Origin: an uncultured Blautia sp.
GTDB lineage: Bacteria; Bacillota; Clostridia; Lachnospirales; Lachnospiraceae
NCBI RefSeq assembly: GCF_947654165.1
Contig: NZ_CANTKB010000018.1
Location: forward strand, 1 to 64,000
DNA: 64,000 bases
Direction: 5' to 3'
Numbering within the stretch: the stretch's first letter is position 1; every line of letters begins with the position of its first letter. The position numbers and the translations under genes were made by a program. The notes beneath the pieces are model-generated. The model was not told where the DNA came from. It was given only the letters and a program-made list of their open reading frames with translations, and made no database searches. Positions 5,969-14,371 of the stretch are shown here, piece by piece.

Positions 5969-8416
5969 TCAGGCATTGATGATTTCCAACAGTGCACCCA
6001 ACAAAGCAGGGTTTAAGTCCAGGGATGCCAGAGAGGCGGTGCTGTCGGCACCCTGTTTTTTTACGATATCATAGATGCGAGACTTCATGTTATATTCAAT
6101 CTGCGCTTTTTCCAACAGACGGTAGCAGCGGTCTGTAAGGTTCTGATCCGCCAGTGCCAGACCATCTGGGAATGTGATACAGATTTCTTTTTCAATATCT
6201 GTTTCCGGGATTTCGATAATCAGGCAGGAGCTTTCTTTGTCATAAGATACTTTGGAAGAAAGTACTTCCCCGTCTGCAGCAACAACCGGTGTAGCAGGAG
6301 CAGTCGCTGTAAACACCAGTTTCCAGGTTCTGGAGGAGGGTAAAACAGAGAGATTTCCGGTCGCTTTTTCAATGCGGAATTCTGCAGTGCTATCGTTTTT
6401 GAAAGTCAGTTTGGTTGCAGCCCAATTTTCATCCAGGTCTTCCGGTGTGTCTCCGGCATCTTCCCAGAGTGTAAAACTTCCGTTTTTGGCAGGGAAAATC
6501 CGTACTTCCATTGCTTTTGGATTGTCCATGCTGTTGTCATAATCCCGCATATCTTTCATCGGAATAATAGCACCGGCTTTCATCAGGACAGGAATATGTT
6601 CCATGCTTCTGAAGAGATTGAGCATTCTGTCTCCATGGTATACCATTCCACTGAAGAAATCAGCCCAGAGACCTTCCGGAAGCCAGGTTTTTGCTTTTCC
6701 CACAAGAGCGGTGGCATCCTGTTTTTCTGTGATTGGAGATACCAGAAGCTCGGAACCGAAATAATATTCATTTTTGGCTTCATAAGCTTCATTTTGTTCC
6801 GGTTCAAGGTAATACAGAGGCTGGATCAGCGGCAGGTTTTCTCTGCTGGCTCTGCGGTTCATGGTATAGAGATACGGAACCAGACCATGACGGAGTCTTA
6901 AATAGTCTTCCATAATGTTCTGAGTGATCTTATTGAATTTCCATGGCTCTTTTCCATTGAAAGGATTATCAGTGCTGTGAAGACGGTTGATAGGGGAGAA
7001 TACACCATACTGTACCCAACGTGCCATTAGTTCGTCATCACGGATCCCCAGCATATGCCCTCCAATATCATGGCTCCACCATCCGTAGCCAATATTGCTG
7101 GCTGTGTTTGTGAAATAAGGCTGGAACTGGAGACTTTCCCAGGAGATCACTGTGTCACCGGAGAAGCCGATAGGATAGCGGTGGCTTCCTACGCCTGCAT
7201 AACGGGAAAAGGTCATAGGTCTGCTGCCTTTCCAACGGCTGTCCAGAAAGTGATAATGGTTCAGCATCCAGAGCGGATCCAGACCAGGTACTTTGGTAAC
7301 ACCGCCTTGCTGCCAATCCAGCCACCAGAAGTCCACACCTTCTTCCTCCAGGGGGTGATGAAGGTCTTTTAAATATACTTCCATGAAGTGGGGGTCTGCA
7401 GGGTCAAACATGACAGTGTGCTCTGTGGCAGGGTCTATTCCCATTTTTTTTGCAATGGCAGGGTAGCTTTCTTCATAAGCACGAATGCCGTCTGCCGGAT
7501 GTACATTCAAAGTAACTTTCATATGGTGCTCATGGAGCCATTGAAGAAATGCTTCCGGGTCAGGGAAGAAGTTTTTGTTCCAGGTGTAACCAGTCCAGCC
7601 GCTTCCATATTTGGGGGGAACATCGTCCACCAGATGCCAGTCCATATCAATGACTGCAACAGAAAAAGGAAGCCTTTCTGCCTCAAACCGTTCTACCAGT
7701 TCCTTGTACTCTGATTCTGTATAGCGGTGATAACGGCTCCACCAGTTACCAAGGGCATATCTTGGAAGAAGCGGTGTCTTTCCGCAAAGATAATAAAAGT
7801 CCTTCAGGCAGTCCAGGTAGCGGTGTCCGTATCCGAAGAAATACAGGTCAATGCAGTCTTCTTCTCTTGTTGCGATCCAGCCATCTTCTGTGAGTACCAT
7901 AGAGTGGCTGTCATCTACGACAGAAAATCCTTTTCTGGAAATCACACCATGTTCCATGGGGACTTTTTTTACAATGGCATCCTGTGTAGGTGCCAGTTCA
8001 TTATTATAGACACCATCGTGAATGACATGGGCTCCATCACACATATCCAGAGTGCGGGCAGTTCCAAGCAGATCATCCGGGGTTTCACCGTAGTGCCATG
8101 TACGGCCCCAGCCACCGCCTCCGGTTACATTTATCATCAGTCCATGTTTGGAAAATCTTTTTTTGTCATAGTGAAGCTCCAATTCTTTTGTGTAAATGGA
8201 CAGTTCTCCGTCTTCCTCCTGTACTTGAAAATCAGGAACAGGAAAATCACGATTCAGGACAGACTGTGTCGCACGGTCTTCAAAAATTCCTTTTGCATTG
8301 TACTCCAGACGAATCAGGGCAGGGGTAAGAACCGTGATACGGTAGTCTGTTCCCTGTACAACAGCACCATCGCTGCATAAAGGATGAGATTCCAGTTTGT
8401 ATTCATTCATTCCCAT
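5969..8416 (-). CDS. glycoside hydrolase family 31 (alpha-glucosidase type)
   Basis: This 815-residue intracellular-type GH31 enzyme has no signal peptide. An N-terminal beta-sandwich leads to the catalytic barrel: PFSVAVIDMDWHLVD at about residue 250, and the nucleophile aspartate in VDFWWLDWQQGG at about residue 365. The acid/base region IGFSGDTVISWESL and the WWSHDIGGHM motif follow, then PYLYTMNRR. A C-terminal beta-domain and a helical tail complete it. GH31 retaining enzymes hydrolyse alpha-glucosides or alpha-xylosides; specificity cannot be fixed here. ATG 8416 follows AGGAGG. It is divergent from an FGGY sugar kinase, suggesting joint sugar use. Confidence 0.9.
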   Translation of the reverse strand: MGMNEYKLESHPLCSDGAVVQGTDYRITVLTPALIRLEYNAKGIFEDRATQSVLNRDFPVPDFQVQEEDGELSIYTKELELHYDKKRFSKHGLMINVTGGGGWGRTWHYGETPDDLLGTARTLDMCDGAHVIHDGVYNNELAPTQDAIVKKVPMEHGVISRKGFSVVDDSHSMVLTEDGWIATREEDCIDLYFFGYGHRYLDCLKDFYYLCGKTPLLPRYALGNWWSRYHRYTESEYKELVERFEAERLPFSVAVIDMDWHLVDDVPPKYGSGWTGYTWNKNFFPDPEAFLQWLHEHHMKVTLNVHPADGIRAYEESYPAIAKKMGIDPATEHTVMFDPADPHFMEVYLKDLHHPLEEEGVDFWWLDWQQGGVTKVPGLDPLWMLNHYHFLDSRWKGSRPMTFSRYAGVGSHRYPIGFSGDTVISWESLQFQPYFTNTASNIGYGWWSHDIGGHMLGIRDDELMARWVQYGVFSPINRLHSTDNPFNGKEPWKFNKITQNIMEDYLRLRHGLVPYLYTMNRRASRENLPLIQPLYYLEPEQNEAYEAKNEYYFGSELLVSPITEKQDATALVGKAKTWLPEGLWADFFSGMVYHGDRMLNLFRSMEHIPVLMKAGAIIPMKDMRDYDNSMDNPKAMEVRIFPAKNGSFTLWEDAGDTPEDLDENWAATKLTFKNDSTAEFRIEKATGNLSVLPSSRTWKLVFTATAPATPVVAADGEVLSSKVSYDKESSCLIIEIPETDIEKEICITFPDGLALADQNLTDRCYRLLEKAQIEYNMKSRIYDIVKKQGADSTASLASLDLNPALLGALLEIINA

Positions 8417-8463
8417 AGGTAAAATCCTCCTCTTTGTAATACAAATGTTTTGAAAGTATTCCC

Positions 8464-8526
8464 ATTATAGTATAGAAAACAGAAAAAATCTCCTAATAAT
8501 CAAAGGAAAAACTGTATTATTTTGAC
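8464..8526 (-). promoter_or_regulatory. GH31 promoter with upstream block shared with 46480-46542
   Basis: On the minus strand TATAAT (8469-8464) is the -10 of the GH31 gene, 48 bp from its ATG. The preceding block includes AGGAGATTTTTT and GTCAAAATAATACAGTTTTT. By my hand count it matches the promoter region of the MATE gene at 46438 at 49 of 63 positions without gaps. On the plus strand, TTGACC (8522-8527) with TAAAAT (8547-8552) could start the FGGY gene, but the spacer is 19 bp. Confidence 0.6.
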
Positions 8527-8573
8527 CTTTTCTTCTTTACTTGTGATAAAATGGAGAAAATGGAGGTGGACAG

Positions 8574-9905
8574 GTGAAAACAGTAGGAATTGATATCGGA
8601 ACAACCAGCATCAGTGCTGTGGTGGCAGACACCAGAAGATGTAAGGCAGAAAAGTCCTATACCATAGAAAACAACAGCTTTTTAAAGACCGATCACCCAT
8701 GGGAAAAGCTGCAGAATCCAGAAGAAATCCGAAAAAAGGTACTGGGACTTCTGCAGCGGATTTCAGAAGAGTGTGAAGGTATACAGGCCATAGGTTTAAC
8801 AGGGCAGATGCATGGAATAGTATATTTAAATGAAAAAGGGGAACATGTGAGTCCTCTTTATACCTGGCAGGATCAAAGAGGCTCTATTCCCTTTCGAGAT
8901 GGAAAAAGTCTCTGTGAGGTTCTGAAAGAAACGCAGGGTGTTGAGGTTTCTACGGGATATGGGCTTGTGACGCATATTTATCAGACGATTATGGGCCAGG
9001 TACCTGAGCAGGCGGTAAGTATGTGTACAATCATGGACTATATTGGGATGATTCTTACCAAAAGAAGAACCCCTCTGGTGCATTCAAGCAATGCCGCAGG
9101 GTTTGGATTTTTTGATGTGGAGAGAGGATGCTTTCAAGATGCACTTTTAGAGCAAGCAGGTGTTTCTGATTGGATTCTTCCGGAGGTGACGGGAGAAATC
9201 ATAAGCCTTGGAACCTATCAGGGGATTCCGGTTTATACGGCCATAGGGGACAACCAGGCCAGTTTTTTAGGTGCAGTGGAAGATGCAGAGAATTCGATTC
9301 TTGTGAACATCGGAACAGGAGCACAGGTGTCTGTATGTTCAGATTCCTTTCTTCAGGAGGAAGAAATTGAGACAAGACCTTATCTGGGAAATCATTATCT
9401 CTTGGTTGGCTCCTCTTTGTGCGGCGGAAGAGCCTATGCCTTGTTGGAGTCCTTTTTCCGTCAATACGGAGAAGCCATGGGAATCAAAAACATGGATCAT
9501 TATGCTGTGATGGAGCAGCTTTTGGAAAACAACAGTCATACAGGAGAGAAACTCAGGGTGGATACCAGGTTTGCCGGAACCAGAGCATATCCGGAAAGAA
9601 GAGGAAGCATTCAGAATATAGGAGTCGATAATTTCACACCGCAGGTTTTGATCGAGGGAGTTCTAGAGGGGATGGCCGATGAATTATTCGCATTCTATCA
9701 GAAAATGGAAAAAGGAGAGACACAGGTAAGGACTAAAATAATCGGCTCCGGAAACGGAATTCGCAGAAACAGATATTTGCAGAAGATCATGAGCGAAAAA
9801 TTTCTTATGGAACTGCAGGTATGTCAGCATACAGAAGAGGCGGCATTAGGGGCAGCATTGTCTTGTTCCTATGAGAAAGAGAGGAATAGGGATGATTTAT
9901 TTTGA
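8574..9905 (+). CDS. FGGY-family carbohydrate kinase, sedoheptulokinase-like
   Basis: The 443-residue sugar kinase opens with the ASKHA phosphate-1 motif VGIDIGTTSISAVVAD. It contains IGLTGQMHGIVYLN and YTWQDQRG in the sugar-binding domain, and AIGDNQASFLGAVED followed by VNIGTGAQVSV in the ATP-binding half. IIGSGNGIRRNRYLQKIM and EEAALGAAL close it. TGQMHG is typical of xylulokinase and sedoheptulokinase relatives; the short length favours the sedoheptulokinase-like group. GTG 8574 is preceded by GGAGG. The C-terminus overlaps the next gene by 14 bp, so the two are translationally coupled. Confidence 0.85.
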   Translation: MKTVGIDIGTTSISAVVADTRRCKAEKSYTIENNSFLKTDHPWEKLQNPEEIRKKVLGLLQRISEECEGIQAIGLTGQMHGIVYLNEKGEHVSPLYTWQDQRGSIPFRDGKSLCEVLKETQGVEVSTGYGLVTHIYQTIMGQVPEQAVSMCTIMDYIGMILTKRRTPLVHSSNAAGFGFFDVERGCFQDALLEQAGVSDWILPEVTGEIISLGTYQGIPVYTAIGDNQASFLGAVEDAENSILVNIGTGAQVSVCSDSFLQEEEIETRPYLGNHYLLVGSSLCGGRAYALLESFFRQYGEAMGIKNMDHYAVMEQLLENNSHTGEKLRVDTRFAGTRAYPERRGSIQNIGVDNFTPQVLIEGVLEGMADELFAFYQKMEKGETQVRTKIIGSGNGIRRNRYLQKIMSEKFLMELQVCQHTEEAALGAALSCSYEKERNRDDLF

Positions 9906-11019
9906 TAATGCAGCAACAACGATGCAAAAGCCGAAACAGGTGGTGGAAGCAGTGACCCGTGCCCTGTGTTCCATGGGAAATGCAGGACGTGGTGCTCACA
10001 ATGCTTCCATGGATGCCTCCAGAATGCTTTTTGATACCAGAAAGAAGCTGGCCATGCTGTTTGGAGGAACAAATCCGGCACAGATCGTTTTTACATCTAA
10101 CTCTACCGAGAGCCTGAATCTGGCATTAAAAGGGCTGTTAAATCCGCAAGACCATGTGATTACCACTCAGCTTGAGCATAATTCTGTTCTTCGCCCGCTT
10201 TATGAACTGGAAAATACAGGGGTGGAACTGACCATCCTGAAAAGTGATGAAAAGGGCAGGATTTGTTATGAAGATTTTGAGAAACAGATAAAAGAAAATA
10301 CGAAAATGATCGTGTGTACCCATGGTTCGAATCTGACAGGAAATCTGACAGACATCAAAAGAGTTGGGGAAATTGCCCACAGACATGGGGCTCTGTTTGT
10401 GGTGGACGCCTCTCAGACGGCAGGGGTCTTTCCTATCCGGGCAGAGGAGATGAAGATTGATGTACTGTGTTTTACTGGTCATAAGGGGCTTTTAGGACCT
10501 CAGGGGACAGGAGGCATGTATGTGAGAGAAGGGCTTGTCATACGGCCGTTAAAGACAGGGGGAAGCGGTGTGCAGACCTACAGCCGTACCCATCCGTCCC
10601 AGATGCCCACAGCCCTGGAGGCAGGAACCTTAAACGCCCATGGACTGGCAGGGCTGAATGCGGCTCTGGATTATCTGAAAGAGACAGGACTGGATGTTAT
10701 TCGGGAAAAAGAACAGGAACTTATGTGGTACTTTTACCAAAGGGTATCGGAAATACCGGGCATCACGGTTTACGGAGATTTCAGCAGCAGAAACCGATGC
10801 CCCATTGTTTCTTTAAATGTAAAGGAATATGATTCCGCAGAAGTCAGCGACTTTTTATATGCGGAATATGGGATTTCCACCAGACCGGGTGCACACTGTG
10901 CACCTTTGATGCATCAGGCTCTTGGGACGACAGACCGTGGGGCAGTCCGGTTTAGCTTTTCACATTACAATACCAGAGAAGAGGTGGATACGGCAGTGCT
11001 GGCCCTAAGGGAATTGTAA
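9892..11019 (+). CDS. aminotransferase class V, cysteine desulfurase family
   Basis: This PLP-dependent protein of 375 residues begins MIYFDNAATTMQKPKQV, the hallmark opening of cysteine desulfurases. It has THGSNLTGNLTDI, VVDASQTAG (PLP Asp/Gln) and the Schiff-base lysine in DVLCFTGHKGLLGPQG. Near the C-terminus GAHCAPLMHQALGT holds the likely active-site cysteine, in the RPGAHCAP setting of the NifS-like family that lacks dedicated Isc/Suf partners. It would release sulfur (or selenium) from cysteine or its analogues. ATG 9892 has GAGG 7 bp upstream and lies within the end of the kinase gene. No Fe-S scaffold gene is near. Confidence 0.85.
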   Translation: MIYFDNAATTMQKPKQVVEAVTRALCSMGNAGRGAHNASMDASRMLFDTRKKLAMLFGGTNPAQIVFTSNSTESLNLALKGLLNPQDHVITTQLEHNSVLRPLYELENTGVELTILKSDEKGRICYEDFEKQIKENTKMIVCTHGSNLTGNLTDIKRVGEIAHRHGALFVVDASQTAGVFPIRAEEMKIDVLCFTGHKGLLGPQGTGGMYVREGLVIRPLKTGGSGVQTYSRTHPSQMPTALEAGTLNAHGLAGLNAALDYLKETGLDVIREKEQELMWYFYQRVSEIPGITVYGDFSSRNRCPIVSLNVKEYDSAEVSDFLYAEYGISTRPGAHCAPLMHQALGTTDRGAVRFSFSHYNTREEVDTAVLALREL

Positions 11020-11025
11020 AAATAC

Positions 11026-11054
11026 TTGGATATTTCCGGTCTGTGTGGTAAAAT
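11026..11054 (+). promoter_or_regulatory. promoter of aspartokinase gene
   Basis: TTGGAT (11026-11031) and TAAAAT (11049-11054) have a 17-bp spacer. The leader to the ATG at 11108 is only about 45 nt, too short for a lysine riboswitch. Confidence 0.55.
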
Positions 11055-11107
11055 GACCAGAGAATCAAGAAACACAGAAATCAACAGAAAGGGACACAGA
11101 AAAATAT

Positions 11108-12319
11108 ATGCTTGCAGTTATGAAATTCGGCGGAAGTTCTGTGGCGGACCTGGATAAGATCCGGAATGTGGCAGAACAATGTATTAAAAAGTGGAGAGAA
11201 GGATACCAGGTAGTGGTGGTGCTCTCTGCCATGGGAAAAACAACAGACCATCTTCTTAGTCAGGCAGCACGTATCAGCAGCATGCCTTCCAGAAGAGAGA
11301 TGGATATGCTTCTTGCTACCGGAGAACAGGTCTCCGTATCTTTGATGGCAATGACCATGATTCAGATGGGAGTTACGGCAATTTCTCTCAATGCATGGCA
11401 GGTACCGATGTATACAACTTCTGCATATCAGAATGCAAAGTTAAAACGCATTGATACAGAAAGGATCCAAAAAGAGCTGGATTCCAATAAGATTGTGGTT
11501 GTCACAGGTTTTCAGGGTGTGAATAAATATGAGGATGTGACAACGCTGGGAAGAGGCGGTTCAGATACTACAGCAGTGGCACTGGCGGCAGCTCTTCATG
11601 CAGATGTATGTGAGATTTATACAGATGTGGACGGGGTCTATACAGCAGATCCAAGGATCGTGCCGGATGCCCGCAGGATGCCGGAAGTCACCTACGAGGA
11701 AATGCTGGAACTGGCATCCCTTGGAGCAAAAGTTCTGCATAATCGTTGTGTGGAAATGGCAAGACGGTATAATGTAAAGCTTGTGGTCAAGTCAAGCATG
11801 ACAGAAGGAGAAGGAACCATTGTAAAGGAGAGCACGAAAATGGAAAAAATGCTGATCAGCGGTGTAGCTACGGATAAAAATATAGCTAAGATTTCTGTGG
11901 CAGGAATGAAAAATGACCCGGAAAGTACCTTTAAATTATTGAATCTCATGGCAGGAAATAATCTGAATATTGATGTTATGATCCAGTCTCTGGATAATGA
12001 CGGAACCAAAACACTGACCTTTACGGTGGCAAGAGCAGATATGCTGGTGACCATGAAACTGCTGGAAGAGCATAAGGATATTTTAGGAGAGGTACATATC
12101 ACCTGTCAGGAGGATGTGGCAAAGGTATCTGTGGTAGGAGCCGGTGTCAGTGCTAATGCAGGGGTTGCTGCAAAAATGTTTGAAGCTTTATCAGAAGCAG
12201 GGATCAATACAGATATGATTACGACTTCTGAGATCCGCATCACGGCAGTGGTAAGAGAGGATGAAGCAGAGATGGCTATGCGTGCAGTACACCAACGTTT
12301 TGCGGAAGAGTGGGTATAA
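11108..12319 (+). CDS. aspartate kinase
   Basis: This 403-residue aspartokinase phosphorylates aspartate in the first step of lysine, threonine and methionine synthesis. MKFGGSSVADLDKI opens the kinase domain. TLGRGGSDTTAVALAAALHA and EIYTDVDGVYTADPRIV mark the ATP and substrate site. From about residue 265 two ACT domains (VAGMKNDPESTFKLLNLMAG and VVGAGVSANAGVAAKMFEAL) provide allosteric control. The size is that of the LysC type with tandem ACT domains, not a homoserine dehydrogenase fusion. It is monocistronic, with its own promoter and terminator. Confidence 0.92.
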   Translation: MLAVMKFGGSSVADLDKIRNVAEQCIKKWREGYQVVVVLSAMGKTTDHLLSQAARISSMPSRREMDMLLATGEQVSVSLMAMTMIQMGVTAISLNAWQVPMYTTSAYQNAKLKRIDTERIQKELDSNKIVVVTGFQGVNKYEDVTTLGRGGSDTTAVALAAALHADVCEIYTDVDGVYTADPRIVPDARRMPEVTYEEMLELASLGAKVLHNRCVEMARRYNVKLVVKSSMTEGEGTIVKESTKMEKMLISGVATDKNIAKISVAGMKNDPESTFKLLNLMAGNNLNIDVMIQSLDNDGTKTLTFTVARADMLVTMKLLEEHKDILGEVHITCQEDVAKVSVVGAGVSANAGVAAKMFEALSEAGINTDMITTSEIRITAVVREDEAEMAMRAVHQRFAEEWV

Positions 12320-12336
12320 GAGACAGGAAAAGAAGA

Positions 12337-12363
12337 CTGCGGTTCTGACCGCAGCCTTTTTTT
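12337..12363 (+). terminator. rho-independent terminator of aspartokinase gene
   Basis: CTGCGGT (12337-12343), loop TCTG, ACCGCAG (12348-12354), followed by CC and T7. Confidence 0.85.
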
Positions 12364-12382
12364 CCCTTTTTTGCGAAATTGC

Positions 12383-12441
12383 TTGACATCTTTTCTGTTT
12401 TCTCTTATACTTTAGGAAGTTAAACTTTGCAAGTGCAAAGC
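12383..12441 (+). promoter_or_regulatory. strong promoter plus leader dyad of the symporter gene
   Basis: TTGACA (12383-12388) and TATACT (12406-12411) are spaced by 17 bp. Just downstream, CTTTGC-AAGT-GCAAAG (about 12426-12441) forms a dyad near the transcription start, a plausible repressor site or small leader hairpin. Confidence 0.7.
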
Positions 12442-12473
12442 GTAGAAGTTTAAAGCACAGGAGGGAAAGAAAA

Positions 12474-14012
12474 ATGATGGTAAAGATTGGAATGTTGGTG
12501 GTGTTTTTTGCTGTAATGATCGGAATCGGAATTTATTGCAGAAAACAGGCAACAGATGTCAATGGTTTTGTTCTGGGAGGGCGTTCGGTAGGCCCGTGGC
12601 TCACCGCTTTTGCCTATGGAACCTCTTATTTTTCGGCAGTTATCTTTGTCGGGTATGCAGGGCAGTTTGGATGGAGATTCGGAATTGCATCTACCTGGAT
12701 CGGACTGGGAAATGCGTTTATCGGTTCATTGCTTGCATGGTCTATCCTTGGAAGGCGTACCCGTATCATGACACAACATCTGGATTCAGCAACCATGCCG
12801 GAGTTTTTCGGTGCAAGATTTGACAGCAGAGCATTGAAAATCGGAGCATCTATGATTACCTTCTTGTTTTTGATTCCTTATACGGCATCTCTGTACAACG
12901 GACTTTCCAGATTGTTCGGAATGGCATTTCACATTGATTACACGGTATGCATTGTGCTGATGGCGGTACTTACAGGGATTTATGTGGTAGCAGGTGGATA
13001 TATGGCTACTGCCTTTAACGATTTTATTCAGGGATTGGTTATGCTTGCCGGGATTGTCCTGGTGATCGCAGCAGTGTTAAACAGCAAAGGTGGATTTATG
13101 GAAGCACTTGGCGGGCTTGCACAGATTCAGGATGAAACGGTAAGTACCACACCGGGAGTCTTCGCTTCCTTTTTCGGACCGGATCCTTTGGGACTGTTAG
13201 GCGTTGTGCTTTTGACTTCTCTTGGCACCTGGGGGCTGCCTCAGATGGTTCAGAAATTCTATGCCATTAAAAATGAATCTGCCATTAAAAAGGGAACCGT
13301 GATCTCCACTGTTTTTGCGATCGTGGTGGCAGGCGGATGTTATTTCCTGGGAGGCTTCGGACGTTTATTCTCTGATCAGATCGATCTTGCGGCAGGGGGC
13401 TATGACAGTATCATTCCTGCCATGCTGTCCGGACTTTCTCCTCTGATGATCGCACTGGTGGTCATCCTGGTGTTGTCGGCATCGATGTCTACATTATCTT
13501 CCCTGGTTCTGGCATCCAGTTCTACTTTGACCATTGATTTTCTAAGAGAGAACGTGTTAAAGGATGCGGAGGATAAAACCCTGGTACGTGTTATGAGGGG
13601 GCTGATCGTGGTTTTCATTGGCATCTCCGTGGTGATTGCGGTTATCCAGTATAAAAGCTCGGTTACCTTTATCGCACAGTTGATGGGGATTTCCTGGGGG
13701 GCTTTGTCCGGTGCGTTTCTGGCACCGTTTCTCTATGGATTATACTGGAAAAAGACAACAAAAGCTGCATGCTGGGTCTGCTTTGTATTTGGTTCCGGCA
13801 TTATGATCTTGAACATGGCGGCCAAAGAGCTCTTTCCGGAGATTCTGCAGTCACCGATCAACTGTGGTGCATTTGCCATGTTAGCAGGACTGGTGCTTGT
13901 TCCGGTGGTGAGCATGCTCACGAAGAAACCGGACGCAGAGCTGGTAGAAGATGCATTTGCATGTTATCATGTAACCGTACAGGCAGAACAGAAGATTACT
14001 CTGGGAAGTTGA
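12474..14012 (+). CDS. sodium:solute symporter (SSS family)
   Basis: This integral membrane protein of 512 residues has about 13 predicted hydrophobic segments. Family marks are the early GRSVGPWLTAFAYGTSYFSA stretch, the glycine-rich AGGYMATAFNDFIQG region and LVLSASMSTLSSLVLASSST, which contains the conserved Na-site serines. SSS transporters import sugars, amino acids, organic acids or vitamins with Na+; the substrate is not evident. The start is ATG 12474 (or 12477) after GGAGGG. A hydrolase fragment begins 10 bp downstream and was probably its operon partner. Confidence 0.88.
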   Translation: MMVKIGMLVVFFAVMIGIGIYCRKQATDVNGFVLGGRSVGPWLTAFAYGTSYFSAVIFVGYAGQFGWRFGIASTWIGLGNAFIGSLLAWSILGRRTRIMTQHLDSATMPEFFGARFDSRALKIGASMITFLFLIPYTASLYNGLSRLFGMAFHIDYTVCIVLMAVLTGIYVVAGGYMATAFNDFIQGLVMLAGIVLVIAAVLNSKGGFMEALGGLAQIQDETVSTTPGVFASFFGPDPLGLLGVVLLTSLGTWGLPQMVQKFYAIKNESAIKKGTVISTVFAIVVAGGCYFLGGFGRLFSDQIDLAAGGYDSIIPAMLSGLSPLMIALVVILVLSASMSTLSSLVLASSSTLTIDFLRENVLKDAEDKTLVRVMRGLIVVFIGISVVIAVIQYKSSVTFIAQLMGISWGALSGAFLAPFLYGLYWKKTTKAACWVCFVFGSGIMILNMAAKELFPEILQSPINCGAFAMLAGLVLVPVVSMLTKKPDAELVEDAFACYHVTVQAEQKITLGS

Positions 14013-14022
14013 GGTGAAGAAG

Positions 14023-14313
14023 ATGAGAAAAAAATATATTGATTTTCATACACATACCTTTCCGGATCAGATTGCAGCCGCAGCCGTCAGTAAACTTGGC
14101 GGCTGCTTTGCCATTGAGAATCATACAGACGGAACAGCAGAGGGACTTTTAAATTCTATGAAGGATGGAAACATTGCACTTTCAGTGGTGCTTCCTGTGG
14201 TGACCAACCCGAAAAGCACGGTGAAGATGAATGATTATGCAGCCATCTCTAATGAAAAACTGGGAGAGAGGGAATATCTTTCATTTGCAGGCATGCATCC
14301 GGCTTTTGGATAA
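14023..14313 (+). pseudogene. truncated TIM-barrel metal-dependent hydrolase
   Basis: The 96 residues begin KKYIDFHTHTFPDQIAAAAV, with the HxH metal motif of TatD/amidohydrolase_2-type hydrolases. They run only to YLSFAGMHPAFG, where these enzymes (usually 250-300 residues) normally reach the second beta-alpha units. The later metal ligands are missing and a stop is followed at once by a terminator. ATG 14023 has GAGGTG 6 bp upstream; GTG 14014 is also possible. It is probably the 5' remnant of a gene once paired with the symporter. A functional short protein is unlikely. Confidence 0.7.
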
Positions 14314-14315
14314 CT

Positions 14316-14366
14316 AAAAAATAGCTATACCAATTACGCAGAATGTAAACGGTATAGCTATTTTTT
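14316..14366. terminator. 16-bp perfect bidirectional terminator
   Basis: AAAAAATAGCTATACC (14316-14331) pairs perfectly with GGTATAGCTATTTTTT (14351-14366). It ends both the truncated hydrolase on the plus strand and the acyl-CoA ligase on the minus strand. Confidence 0.9.
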
Positions 14367-14371
14367 CAATG

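Noticed and set aside
7727..8380. 217-codon plus-strand ORF inside the GH31 gene
   Set aside because: It is the antisense shadow of a clearly conserved glycosidase and has no start signal.
11020..11107. Lysine riboswitch before aspartokinase
   Set aside because: The leader after the promoter is only about 45-50 nt with no lysine-aptamer motifs.
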